Under the pieces are notes generated by a model that was not told the origin of the DNA, made no database searches, and saw only the letters and a list, made by a program, of their open reading frames with translations. From contig LSSH01000084.1 in NCBI GenBank assembly GCA_001595885.1, positions 1-41,329 on the forward strand: a stretch of 41,329 bases of DNA, written 5' to 3'. This document shows positions 8,676-17,984 of the stretch, in pieces; within the stretch, counting starts at the first letter, position 1, and each line of letters opens with the position of its first letter. The translations under genes were made by a program, and so were the position numbers. Source of the stretch: Candidatus Proteinoplasmatales archaeon SG8-5. GTDB taxonomy: Archaea > Thermoplasmatota > Thermoplasmata > SG8-5.

Positions 8676-9889
8676 TTCACATCGTTGACTCCCATGAGTT
8701 CGTGGAGATGTACAGGGGAGACAAAGACTTCAGACTGGGCATCGAGCTCTGTAAAACCCACGACGTAAAATATTCTATTTTGGTGCCTGATGTCGCATCC
8801 CCGGGAGATAGAAGGTTCTTCAGAACAGTGAGATTCCCAAGAAAGCAGATACCGTCATTACCGAGGAACATGAATATAATCTATCTCAAATCCAGATTGA
8901 TATTCTTCAGTAAGAGCAATCTCAGCCTTGGGGGGTTTTTCCAATATTCATCAATGTACCCTCGTTTGATCAAGAAGCTTAAGCCGGACCTGATTCTTGA
9001 GAACCCGTACACGACGTTAACTCCAAGGTCATATCAGACATACTTCGCCTCAAAGGTCAATGAAGTACCCATGGTTTACATAGACCCGGGAGATATTCCG
9101 CCAAAGGGTGCTTTGAAGAAAATTCTCAGTCGTTTTGAAAGACCGGTCATCAACTATGCTGAACATGTGGTCGTGTATAATGAGATGGGGAGGACTAGGT
9201 TCGCCGAGGAATACGGTTTTCCGAAGGAATATATCACAGTTATCCCAAAACCCGTTGACACCAGGCAGTTCACTCCCGGCTTGCATCGGGACGAGGCCAG
9301 GAGTAGGATTGGAGCCAGGGACAGGTTTGTGGTCGGATACATGGGGCGATTATCAAATAACAAGGGCGGCATTCACATGATGGAGGTCGCCAGACGTTTC
9401 AAGGAGGACGGCCTATCGGATAGGTTCTTCTTTCTGTTCGCCGGAGGCAACATCACCGAATCGGATGCAAAACCTTTCCATGCGATGAAAAGAAAGTATG
9501 GTCTGGACAACGTTCACTTCACTGGCAAGGTCCGCCATCGTGATATGAATGCGTATCAGGCAGCCTGTGACCTGATAGTGTATCCGGACGTGACCAATCT
9601 CCCGGGTTTCTCATCCGTGTTGGCAGAGTCCATGGCCATGGGCAAGGCCATTGTCATAGGTAATAAGGGATTCGAAGGGGCAACCCCCATAAGGGACAGG
9701 GTGAACGGGATGGTCATCCAGGCAAGGAATCCCGGAGATATCATAGAGGCGATAAGGGAATTATCCGTGGATGATGTCCAAAGGAAGAAATATGAGGAAG
9801 CGGTTCGGGAATATGCGGTTAAGGAGATGGACTGGAAGGAGCAGGCTAAAATATTCAAACGGATATTTGACAAGGCGGTAGACGCATGA
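8672..9889 (+). CDS. GT4-like glycosyltransferase, probable CTG start
   Basis: GT-B glycosyltransferase of 405 residues. The C-terminal domain (RFVVGYMGRLSNNKGGIHMMEVA, then FSSVLAESMAMGKAIVIGNKG) is GT4-like. The first conventional start is GTG at 8702, but the frame is open upstream. The ten extra residues from CTG at 8672 (LIHIVDSHEF) restore the first beta strand and VDSHE loop expected of the fold. That CTG overlaps the previous TGA as CTGA and has AAGGAGG at 8661-8667, four bases ahead, the same spacing as the clear ribosome binding site of the IscS gene at 32009. I therefore prefer 8672. The end overlaps the next gene as ATGA (9886-9889). Substrate unknown. Confidence 0.83.
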   Translation: MIHIVDSHEFVEMYRGDKDFRLGIELCKTHDVKYSILVPDVASPGDRRFFRTVRFPRKQIPSLPRNMNIIYLKSRLIFFSKSNLSLGGFFQYSSMYPRLIKKLKPDLILENPYTTLTPRSYQTYFASKVNEVPMVYIDPGDIPPKGALKKILSRFERPVINYAEHVVVYNEMGRTRFAEEYGFPKEYITVIPKPVDTRQFTPGLHRDEARSRIGARDRFVVGYMGRLSNNKGGIHMMEVARRFKEDGLSDRFFFLFAGGNITESDAKPFHAMKRKYGLDNVHFTGKVRHRDMNAYQAACDLIVYPDVTNLPGFSSVLAESMAMGKAIVIGNKGFEGATPIRDRVNGMVIQARNPGDIIEAIRELSVDDVQRKKYEEAVREYAVKEMDWKEQAKIFKRIFDKAVDA

Positions 9890-11493
9890 ACGATAAGGTC
9901 AGGCCTTTGTTATTGTTTTCCATTGTCATCGTTCTCGTCTTAATCCCGAAATTCACATTCGCCGCAAATGACATCCATGATTCGTTCAGTTACTCGAACT
10001 CTGCTCTCGCGCAAACCGCGATTAACGAAGAGAACATCGAATTCTATCCTTATGAGAACGAAGTGAATACCATCAATCGACATGCGAACGGCTGGAGTAT
10101 TCGGTGGGTCGTCACATCGATGATATCTTCCATAAGCCTTGTCACAGGCCTAAGCCCCAGAGACCTTCAGTCATTGCCGATATGTACATTCGGCATACTG
10201 ATTCTGGCATATCTGGTGGCGATGAAGTTGACGAAGGACTGGCGGCTTTCAACGTTCTACATGGTTATCATTGCCTTCGACCCGACAGTGAACAGCCTGA
10301 CCAACAGCACTTACATACAGGGTTGGGGCTTTTTATTCTTCTACATGCTGATTTATTTGGCCATGATTATTGTGGAAAGGAAGTATTACCTTGCACTCTT
10401 CAAGGAAAGGGAGGATTACAGGCCCTTCGCGTTGTTTGGTTCATTGGCCGTTTGCAGCCTCGTCATGATGTATTTCTCATACTATTCAGCCTTGATCTAC
10501 GCAGTAATCCTGCTTGTGGTCGTTGCAGGCGGCAAGATGTTCATGGGACCGACCCGGCAAATCGACCGAAGGCACATAACCATCTTCATTGCGGCTTTGG
10601 CGGCGATATTTGTAGTATTATACTTTGTGGAAGAGACTGTCAGGTTTGCCATATCCAATTTCCAGGATTTTCTTGAGACTTCATACGATTATGTAATAAC
10701 CGCGATTTCCACCGCAGGACCGCGCTTCTATGTCGGCCTCGCCTCATATATTCTGATGGGAATCCCACTTGTCTTCTTAGGATACAAATGGTTGAGGGCC
10801 ATGCGAAGGAACAAGGCTTTCCCAACCCTGAATTGGAAAGACCTCTTCATTATCGGATTCATAATTACGGGAATACTAAATTTGGCGATTTACACCGGTC
10901 TCGGCCTGGTTGATTTAAAATATATCATCATGTTCTTCTCATTGGCAGCCCTTTACTCAATAGTGAGGCTCAAGCCCTCAGACATAAAAAATTTCAATCT
11001 CTCGAAGTTACGCAGCATTCCAAAGAAACAGGCATTCGCAGCGGTTCTCGCCTTTCTATTCTTATTCAAATTCATCACCTACATTGGCCCCATAATAGAT
11101 GACAATACAACTCAGGACTCTATAGGCCTGGATTGGATCTCATATATCGGCCTTGATGCGGACTCCGCAAGCATCTCCGATCTCAGGTTGAGCGGGGAGA
11201 TAATGCTCTATCATACCGAGCAGGGACATGAAGAATTTAATTCCTATGTGTATTCAGCTTATTACCTTACAAACCTGGAAAATATGAATGCGACAAATTA
11301 TTACGAGTTAAATGAGGAAATGGATTACATAATTCTAACAGGCGCTAATGAGGAAGGCACCTTCAATGTTGGGAATTGGGATAGCTGGTCGACGGATGCT
11401 GATGTAATGGCCATGTTGGGCAATTACACATTCATCCATAAGGTGTATATTTCAAACGACATTTCTGTTTGGAGAGTTATGGTAAATCTTTAG
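9886..11493 (+). CDS. Polytopic membrane protein of the glycan operon, unrecognised family (GT-C-like layout)
   Basis: 535 residues. An N-terminal hydrophobic segment (about 8-26, ending FTFAA) is followed by a soluble loop rich in acidic residues (DIHDSFSYSNS, then ENIEFYPYENE). About ten more transmembrane helices run to residue 395, and a C-terminal extracytoplasmic tail of about 140 residues carries N-x-T/S sequons (NNTT, NATN, NYT). The long first loop, many helices and soluble C terminus resemble GT-C membrane glycosyltransferases, but I see no diagnostic motif. Polymerase (Wzy-like) is an alternative. It overlaps the GT4 gene upstream by 4 nt and is followed after 11 nt by the C5-epimerase gene. 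Confidence 0.7.
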   Translation: MNDKVRPLLLFSIVIVLVLIPKFTFAANDIHDSFSYSNSALAQTAINEENIEFYPYENEVNTINRHANGWSIRWVVTSMISSISLVTGLSPRDLQSLPICTFGILILAYLVAMKLTKDWRLSTFYMVIIAFDPTVNSLTNSTYIQGWGFLFFYMLIYLAMIIVERKYYLALFKEREDYRPFALFGSLAVCSLVMMYFSYYSALIYAVILLVVVAGGKMFMGPTRQIDRRHITIFIAALAAIFVVLYFVEETVRFAISNFQDFLETSYDYVITAISTAGPRFYVGLASYILMGIPLVFLGYKWLRAMRRNKAFPTLNWKDLFIIGFIITGILNLAIYTGLGLVDLKYIIMFFSLAALYSIVRLKPSDIKNFNLSKLRSIPKKQAFAAVLAFLFLFKFITYIGPIIDDNTTQDSIGLDWISYIGLDADSASISDLRLSGEIMLYHTEQGHEEFNSYVYSAYYLTNLENMNATNYYELNEEMDYIILTGANEEGTFNVGNWDSWSTDADVMAMLGNYTFIHKVYISNDISVWRVMVNL

Positions 11494-11504
11494 GATTAAT
11501 AAAC

Positions 11505-13775
11505 ATGTCAGGAATTACTAGAAAAAATATATATTTAATATTGGCGCTGGTCATAGCGGTAATCCTGATTATCGCCACTATGTCTATTAGTTATATTAAT
11601 TTTCAAAGAATCAAGTCTTTGCCACCCTCAGTTTCTCTTGTCAGGGTGAACGACGATATCAACATAACGATATTATCCGGAACAGTCGTTACATTAACCG
11701 CAATCATCGATGATACTACAAGGGGCGACTCAATAATCCAGGGTGCAAATTATTCCGTTGGATTACGGAACTGGCCCGCATCCCAGATGGAGCCCGTAGA
11801 CGGACTGTTCAACGAGACCATTGAAACGGTGACCGTTGACATTGATACCGGGGGATGGACTGACGGCACCTATCATTTGTACATATATGGCATTGATGAA
11901 TTGGGAAACGGTAACTTCACGCCCAACGAGCATGTGACATTGGTCGTCACCGATCCTCCTCACATATCCAATGTATCGATCAATGGTCAGAGCAATATTG
12001 TCGTGGCTCCGGGTTCGGAAATAATTGTCAATGCCACTCTCGATGATTCCCTAACCGGTGGCTCAACGATCAAGAGCGCTTTCATTACTATCGATGATGT
12101 CAAGATAACCATGGAACCAGAGGATGAGGATTTCGACTCATCCACAGAATGCGTTTCCGCATCGTTGAGCACTCAGGGGTGGTTAGAAGGCAGTCATGAG
12201 ATAGTAATAAACGCTTACGACGATTTGGGAAACGAGGAGACAACTACTCGACAATCAACTTTGTTGGCGATCTCGGACCCCCCGTTAATATCGGACATAC
12301 GACTGTCCAATCGAACCGTGATTTCCGTGGCACCCGGCGTCCCTGTGGAACTGACCGCAAGAATTGACGATACTGACACAGGAAACACTCCCATATATAA
12401 CGCATGGTTCACAATAGACAATTCCACGGTTACTTTTCTAGAACCGGTTGACGGTCAATTTGATAATTCTTCTGAGGAAGTTAGGGGAACCATCATGACA
12501 GAGGGATTGTCTGATGATGTTTACGATATTCAGATCTTCGCCTCAGATACCATTGGAGGTTCAGACGTAACGGCACAAGATAACACCCTCCTTACAATTG
12601 CCGCTCCACCAGAAATCAACAATGTTACAATAGACGGCTTCTCTGAAATCATTGTTGTACCAGGAGGATTGGTAGAGGTGAGGGCGATTGTTGACGATAC
12701 CGATACAGGGAATTCTACAGTCGACGCGGCCTACATCACTTATGGCAATGGGACCGTATATATTGTAGATATGTATCCTACTGACGGTTCATATGACTCG
12801 CCAAGAGAAGAGGTCTTCAGTATAATTGATACGAGCAGTTGGCCGAACGGCACTCATTTTATCCAAGTCCGGGCCAGAGACATAAAACAAAACATCAATG
12901 AGACCGGATGTCATGCGCGCTTGATAGTTACGGCCCCATTCAGGATGTTCGAATATGATTTGATATTACCGGAATATTCGAACAGGTCTTACACCTGGGA
13001 GACTTTGAACCCGGTAATAACCACAGATGTGGATTCAGATGGAGTCCCCAAGAACTTGTTCAATGGGGAACTACATTACCATCCTGTGGCCATAGCCCAA
13101 TATGCGCTGAGAATGCTTGATTCGTACATTTTATCTGGCAATGAGAGTTATTATAATATTTCGGTATCATGCTTACACAGATTGATCAACGAATCCCATT
13201 CTATTGATGGAGCTCTGTATGTGCCCTACACTTTTGATTTTGCCCTTCACGGGCATGCTGACCAAATGATGATCGCACCTTGGTACTCTGGAATGGCACA
13301 AGGCCAGTTTTTATCATTATTATCAAGAATTATTGACATAACGGGTGACGAATACTATTTGGATGTGGCTGAAAAGGTTTTTCGCAGTTTCTACAATCTT
13401 GAGGCACATCATACAACCTGGACAGTATATTCCAATTCACATGATTATTACTGGATAAGCGAATACCCAATGATTGATAAGACCCAGGTGCTCAACGGGT
13501 TCGTGTGGGCTACCTATGGGCTTCTGGATTATTATTTCTTGGTCAACAGCAGTCTATTTGTGAACCAGTTGTTGAGAGCAGCATTAACTTCAATCCAGGA
13601 CCATGTATTGCTATACCGGAGGGTTGGAAATCTTAGTATATATTGCCTTAAACATCAGGTCGTCAGTGTAACATATCACATGATTCACATTGAACAGCAG
13701 GAGACACTATTTCACTACACGAACGAGGCCTACTTCCACGATATGTCCGTGACCTTCTATAATGATTGGCATTGA
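11505..13775 (+). CDS. Membrane-anchored D-glucuronyl C5-epimerase with four Ig-like extracellular repeats
   Basis: 756 residues from ATG 11505. The frame opens at a TTG (11469) inside the previous gene, which I reject. A signal anchor occupies about residues 8-33. Four repeats of roughly 100 residues follow, each with a proline-bounded opening, an I-x-D-D-(T/S) strand, a DG-x-F/Y-(D/N) turn and a closing (L/I)-x-V/I-(T/S/A)-(D/A)-P-(P/F). From about residue 470 the sequence matches the C5-epimerase C-terminal domain: NGELHYHPVAIAQYALRML, then WYSGMAQGQFLSLLSR with the hallmark GMAQGQ, then TQVLNGFVWATYGLLDYY. That family inverts C5 of glucuronic acid in a polymer to give iduronic acid. N-glycosylation sequons are frequent, consistent with an extracellular location. 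Specificity is inferred. Confidence 0.82.
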   Translation: MSGITRKNIYLILALVIAVILIIATMSISYINFQRIKSLPPSVSLVRVNDDINITILSGTVVTLTAIIDDTTRGDSIIQGANYSVGLRNWPASQMEPVDGLFNETIETVTVDIDTGGWTDGTYHLYIYGIDELGNGNFTPNEHVTLVVTDPPHISNVSINGQSNIVVAPGSEIIVNATLDDSLTGGSTIKSAFITIDDVKITMEPEDEDFDSSTECVSASLSTQGWLEGSHEIVINAYDDLGNEETTTRQSTLLAISDPPLISDIRLSNRTVISVAPGVPVELTARIDDTDTGNTPIYNAWFTIDNSTVTFLEPVDGQFDNSSEEVRGTIMTEGLSDDVYDIQIFASDTIGGSDVTAQDNTLLTIAAPPEINNVTIDGFSEIIVVPGGLVEVRAIVDDTDTGNSTVDAAYITYGNGTVYIVDMYPTDGSYDSPREEVFSIIDTSSWPNGTHFIQVRARDIKQNINETGCHARLIVTAPFRMFEYDLILPEYSNRSYTWETLNPVITTDVDSDGVPKNLFNGELHYHPVAIAQYALRMLDSYILSGNESYYNISVSCLHRLINESHSIDGALYVPYTFDFALHGHADQMMIAPWYSGMAQGQFLSLLSRIIDITGDEYYLDVAEKVFRSFYNLEAHHTTWTVYSNSHDYYWISEYPMIDKTQVLNGFVWATYGLLDYYFLVNSSLFVNQLLRAALTSIQDHVLLYRRVGNLSIYCLKHQVVSVTYHMIHIEQQETLFHYTNEAYFHDMSVTFYNDWH

Positions 13776-13816
13776 GCGCGTCGTCTGGCTCCCAGGCCGT
13801 ATCCTCGGCGCAACTG

Positions 13817-13828
13817 TTAAATAAATAC
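13817..13828 (+). promoter_or_regulatory. TATA-like box ahead of the CapK/PaaK-like gene
   Basis: TTAAATAAATAC lies 17-28 nt before the GTG start at 13845, in the 69-nt gap after the epimerase gene. The spacing would give a leaderless or nearly leaderless transcript, so this gene may have its own promoter inside the operon. Confidence 0.4.
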
Positions 13829-13844
13829 GCCACTTGGCCCAAAT

Positions 13845-15119
13845 GTGCAAATAAAAAATGCCTTACGCAAATCGCTGTCGGTTTCAGGTATAAAGATAGA
13901 TTCGGATTTCGAGAAGAATCAATGGTTAAAGTCCGAAGAGCTCGTTCGGATCCAGAGAACGTTGGTTAGAAAATTGGTCGAGGAGGCGTGCGCGAACGTC
14001 CCGTTTTGGGGTCGTACATTCAGGGACCTGGGCCTTAGACCGTCCGACATCAAGTGTGTGTCGGATCTGGAGAAGCTGCCTGTGACTAGCAAGGCCATGA
14101 TGAGGGGCAAGGCTGAGTTTAGATCTAATATAATCAAGTCCATGCAACCGTTCATGCTCCATACAGGCGGATCCACGGGTCAGGTCTTCAGGTATTACAC
14201 CACAGGTCTAAGCCGTTCCGCTTTGGATGCTTGCAGGATCAGAGCGTGGCGGTGGGCTGGTTACAAGGACAAGGACCGGATTGCCACGTTCACAGGCGGT
14301 GGTCTGGGAAGCAGCAAAAGGAAGTTTGCCCTGGACTGCGTTGGAATGAACGAGGATACAATGGATGAGTACATACAACTGATCAAGAAATATAAAATCG
14401 ATATCCTCAGGGGCATCCCAAGCGGGCTCATGACCTTTGCGAGGCATGTTGAGAAGAGGGGCATAGACCTGAGGAAAAAGTGTGTCCTTACAACGTCGGA
14501 GACCCTTTTGCCCGAACACAGAAAATTCATCGGAGAAGTTCTGGGTGAGGTTTTCGACGGTTACGGTGCCAATGATGGGGGAAGCAGTGCATTCGAATGT
14601 TCTGAGCACAACGGCTGGCACATATCGGTTGACAAGAGCGTCTTTGAGGTCCTGGACCGGAACTGTGAGCATGCGGCCCCAGGGGAAGAAGGAATATTGA
14701 CCGTGACGTGCCTGTACAATTATGGAATGCCATGGATACGTTACATGTCAAATGACCTGGCTGTATTGACCGATGAGAAATGCGCATGCGGAAGGGGTCT
14801 GCCGCTGATGTCCAAGATCAAGGGCAGGACCACCGACCTCATAGTGACCAGGAACACAACGATGAACGGGACGGAGCTGGCCAATCATGTGATCGGTATG
14901 AAGTTGCCCATAAAGGCATTCCAGTTCATTCAGACTGCCACCGAACGCGTGACCATGAGGGTGGCACGTGAACCCGGCTGGGCGGATTCTGATGAGGGAA
15001 AACTCATCAATATGCTCCATCAATATGATCCTGACCTGGATATTCGCTTCGAATATCCGGATGATATTCCCACGACACCTGCGGGAAAAAGCGAATACGT
15101 CGTGAATATGATGGATTGA
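13845..15119 (+). CDS. CapK/PaaK-type adenylate-forming enzyme (phenylacetate-CoA ligase-like)
   Basis: 424 residues. The sequence shows the ANL-superfamily P-loop TGGSTGQVF (about residues 107-115), an adenine-binding GYGANDGGSSAFEC block, YMSNDLAVL with the conserved aspartate and a CACGRGLP cysteine pair common in PaaK/CapK and coenzyme F390 synthetase-like proteins. In capsule loci such proteins are thought to activate an acid for attachment to sugars or lipids. The start is GTG; the ATG two bases upstream is out of frame. A TATA-like box sits just ahead, so leaderless translation is plausible. Its position between the epimerase and a GT4 gene supports a role in decorating the polymer (inference). 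Confidence 0.8.
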   Translation: MQIKNALRKSLSVSGIKIDSDFEKNQWLKSEELVRIQRTLVRKLVEEACANVPFWGRTFRDLGLRPSDIKCVSDLEKLPVTSKAMMRGKAEFRSNIIKSMQPFMLHTGGSTGQVFRYYTTGLSRSALDACRIRAWRWAGYKDKDRIATFTGGGLGSSKRKFALDCVGMNEDTMDEYIQLIKKYKIDILRGIPSGLMTFARHVEKRGIDLRKKCVLTTSETLLPEHRKFIGEVLGEVFDGYGANDGGSSAFECSEHNGWHISVDKSVFEVLDRNCEHAAPGEEGILTVTCLYNYGMPWIRYMSNDLAVLTDEKCACGRGLPLMSKIKGRTTDLIVTRNTTMNGTELANHVIGMKLPIKAFQFIQTATERVTMRVAREPGWADSDEGKLINMLHQYDPDLDIRFEYPDDIPTTPAGKSEYVVNMMD

Positions 15120-15130
15120 TATCGTAGAAG

Positions 15131-15173
15131 TTTTAATATTGGACAAATAAGTTATACAATGTAGTTATTTATC
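15131..15173 (+). promoter_or_regulatory. Probable promoter for the GT4 gene at 15191
   Basis: The 71-nt gap after the CapK-like gene holds TTTTAATATT (15131-15140) and TTATTTATCC (15164-15173). The second resembles the ATTTATTTATCC found ahead of the transporter gene at 39727. Either could be a TATA box. Confidence 0.35.
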
Positions 15174-15190
15174 CGCACTGTGGAATTTGG

Positions 15191-16354
15191 ATGAAGCGTG
15201 TTCTGGTTGTTTTGAAATCCTCATACAAGAAATATCAGACAGACTCACGAGTCCAACGTCAGGTTCGAACCCTTTGTGACCGTGGTTTTACCGTGACCGT
15301 ATTGCTGGTTGATAATCCAAGAAATATGCCGAAGCCAGGCACTCTTCCATATGAAACTGTATGCGTTGACCTTCCGGGATTCTGGAGTTCAAAAGGTGCA
15401 TCGCGCATTAAGCAAATGTGGCTCCAAGTACGATATTTCCTAAAGGCAAAAAAGTGCATAAAGTCTCTGAATCCCGATGTCCTGATAATGAATGACGTGA
15501 ACACGCTCGTATTCTCAAGATCCAAGGCTGGTTTGAAGATCTACGACTCCCATGAGCTGTGGTACGACCTTGTTGAGTATCATGGGTATGTTCGAGGGCG
15601 TTTTGGGAGGTGGCTTTTCAAATCAATAGAAAAGCGTTACTCCAAGGATGTGGACGCATTCATCACCGTGAACGATTCCATGGCCGAGTTTTTGGGAAAG
15701 CGCCTTGGTAAGAGGTTCCACGTGATACGAAATGTGCCTTTAATCGAAGAATCGGACCGGATCGACATACGGAAGTCCAATGGATTGCCGAACACCACAT
15801 TTATTATCGTCCATTCAGGGTCGATCAGCGAGAACAGGGGACTGAATGAACTTGGCCAATTGATCACGAGATTGTACAAAGAAGAGGTTCGCAATGTGTC
15901 ATTTGTGTTATATGGTATAGATAAAGGTACAATGAAAAGACTTAGGATGATGTGCACCAAGGATGCATTAAAACAACATAGGTTTCATGGTCCGTTATCT
16001 CAAAAAGAATTATATTCTACGCTGAAAACAGCAGACCTCGGCATCTTATTAACGAAAAATACAAATCTGAACAACTACCATTCGCTGCCGAACAAGCTCT
16101 TCGAATACTTAATGAACGGATTGCCTGTCATTTGCTCTGATTTCCCTGAGATGCGAACACTCATCGAAAAATATGACGTTGGATGGTTGGTAAATCCTGA
16201 AAATACGGAAGACGTCAACGCTGCTATAACCCAGGCACATACCGATAGTTCAATGTTACGTAAATACAAAGAGAATACTACTCGTCTAACAGGAGATATT
16301 TCTTTTAAACAGGAAATGGGAATTCTCGTTGAGTTGATCGAGGCCTCTCATTAG
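15191..16354 (+). CDS. GT4 family glycosyltransferase
   Basis: 387 residues of GT-B type. It starts KRVLVVLKSSYKKYQTDSRVQRQVRTL, with the D-x-R-V block typical of one GT4 subgroup, then DVLIMNDVNTL and IYDSHELW near residues 96-122. The donor domain begins near residue 200 (TTFIIVHSGSISENRGLNEL) and ends with SLPNKLFEYLMNGLPVICSDFPEM, where the glutamate of KLFEYL replaces the usual LLEA. It is convergent with the Wzx-type flippase gene, the two stops lying 11 nt apart, so it closes the main plus-strand glycan run. Confidence 0.86.
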   Translation: MKRVLVVLKSSYKKYQTDSRVQRQVRTLCDRGFTVTVLLVDNPRNMPKPGTLPYETVCVDLPGFWSSKGASRIKQMWLQVRYFLKAKKCIKSLNPDVLIMNDVNTLVFSRSKAGLKIYDSHELWYDLVEYHGYVRGRFGRWLFKSIEKRYSKDVDAFITVNDSMAEFLGKRLGKRFHVIRNVPLIEESDRIDIRKSNGLPNTTFIIVHSGSISENRGLNELGQLITRLYKEEVRNVSFVLYGIDKGTMKRLRMMCTKDALKQHRFHGPLSQKELYSTLKTADLGILLTKNTNLNNYHSLPNKLFEYLMNGLPVICSDFPEMRTLIEKYDVGWLVNPENTEDVNAAITQAHTDSSMLRKYKENTTRLTGDISFKQEMGILVELIEASH

Positions 16355-16365
16355 TCAGTACGACT

Positions 16366-17871
16366 TCATTCTACATCTTTCTTCACGACGACTCTGATTA
16401 TGGTTTGGATACTATCCTTAGTGAGGATGCCGGAAAAATAAAGCGCTGCCGCATATATCGGTATCAGGACCAAACCTACTATGTTCTCTGATATTCCTAT
16501 TAGAGTAATCGACAGATAAATTGAGATGATAAACAACACGAACAGGACTAGGCCTGTGAATAACATACGCATCTCCATTCTTCTTTTGAGGTATTTCGGT
16601 AAGTAGAGGAAAAAGAGGATGACCTCCACGATGAAGCTTAGGCCTATCGCTATAGCAGCACCATTCAACAGACCAAATTCAAACGAAAGCATGATTATGG
16701 ATACGGGGATGAGGACGATGCCCAAACCAATGTTCGTGATCGCCTTCATCACAGATATCTTTGAGGGGATGTCCGGCCTTCCGTGACTGGCAAAAATAAT
16801 TGTAATGGGAGTGAGCACACTGTATAAAAGCCCCAGTATCACTAGGATCCTCAAGGGAGTGATTGCCAATAGGAAATCCTCCTTTCCTGGGAAAAGTATC
16901 ATTATCAGATCGTCCACGAATATCAGGAGCAATAAAGTTAGTATGGACAGGAAGGTGAACGAGAACCTTAATATCGTGTTCACAAGCGATACTATTGTCG
17001 CCTTTTGTCGTTTGGCATAATAATATGAGATAACTGGGTAGGTTATCTTTTGTACTGCAGAAGGAGCCATCATTAAGAAGTTGAAGAACATCAATGCGAT
17101 GGCGTAGATGCCCACTGAGGAATCGGTCAGGTAGAATCCAATCAGCAGGGTGGCCGCCTGTGAGTTGATCAATGATACCACATTTGCTATGTGTAATTGA
17201 CCTCCGAAGTTCGTAATCTTCTTTGCATGATACTTGAAACGCTGAAACTTAAATCTGAATATTGACCTGTGGGTTATCAGACAGATAATCGTGACTATTG
17301 GCGGAGGAAGGGCAAGGGCGATGACAGCTCCTGTCAGGCCGTATCCCTCCGAGATGAATAACAGTGTCAGAGCCAATATCAAGCCATTTCTCAGGGCCTC
17401 GAAAGCGGTGTAATGCTTCATCAACCTCAGGCCGTTGAATAGGCTAATGTACACGTTATTGAACATTACAAATGGGAACGAAAATGCCACTATCCAGAGA
17501 TAATAACCGAGGTCTGGCATGTCGAATATCGTCTCTATGAAAGGAGCCAAAGCGATGGTGAGGATGGCTGTGATGATCCCGATAATGAAGCTCAGAACCA
17601 AGGCAGCGGTGGTTATTGAATCCCTGGTCTTTCTTCTATCCCTGAATTCGGCTATGAATTTCACTACCGCCACCGGAACACCTATGCTGGCGACCAACGT
17701 GATGATCAACATGAGTGAGAACACGATAGTGTAGGTTCCCAACCCGGCAGAATCAAAATAATTTCCCAGGATTATCTTAAGGAGAAATCCGACACTCATA
17801 ACAAGAACTGAACTGATAAAGGCCCAGCCAACATCGAACGTGAATTTTCTAGCTACTTTTACTGTTACCAT
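16366..17871 (-). CDS. Wzx-type polysaccharide/lipid-linked oligosaccharide flippase (MOP superfamily)
   Basis: 501 residues with about 14 hydrophobic helices. The N-terminal pattern (RKFTFDVGWAFISSVL, then GLGTYTIVFSLM with the conserved G-x-Y/L turn after helix 2) is that of the polysaccharide biosynthesis family in the multidrug/oligosaccharidyl-lipid/polysaccharide exporter superfamily. Such proteins flip lipid-linked glycan units from the cytoplasmic to the outer face. AAAGGGGAC about 9 nt before the ATG may act as ribosome binding site. The gene stands alone on the minus strand between GT4 genes, with which it probably works in assembling the surface glycan. Confidence 0.85.
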   Translation of the reverse strand: MVTVKVARKFTFDVGWAFISSVLVMSVGFLLKIILGNYFDSAGLGTYTIVFSLMLIITLVASIGVPVAVVKFIAEFRDRRKTRDSITTAALVLSFIIGIITAILTIALAPFIETIFDMPDLGYYLWIVAFSFPFVMFNNVYISLFNGLRLMKHYTAFEALRNGLILALTLLFISEGYGLTGAVIALALPPPIVTIICLITHRSIFRFKFQRFKYHAKKITNFGGQLHIANVVSLINSQAATLLIGFYLTDSSVGIYAIALMFFNFLMMAPSAVQKITYPVISYYYAKRQKATIVSLVNTILRFSFTFLSILTLLLLIFVDDLIMILFPGKEDFLLAITPLRILVILGLLYSVLTPITIIFASHGRPDIPSKISVMKAITNIGLGIVLIPVSIIMLSFEFGLLNGAAIAIGLSFIVEVILFFLYLPKYLKRRMEMRMLFTGLVLFVLFIISIYLSITLIGISENIVGLVLIPIYAAALYFSGILTKDSIQTIIRVVVKKDVE

Positions 17872-17984
17872 TCAGTCCCCTTTTGAATACAACACGGTTC
17901 CATTTACCTTTACAAACAGGTGTACAGACAGAATATTGATATAGTATAGATAATATTTGCAGAGATATATTCTGGAGGAGACTG
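17872..17984. promoter_or_regulatory. Divergent promoter region, flippase and GT4
   Basis: This 113-nt A/T-rich gap lies between divergent starts at 17871 and 17985. Several TATA-like stretches occur between about 17936 and 17970, and GGAGGAG sits 6 nt before the plus-strand ATG, a good ribosome binding site. Confidence 0.4.
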
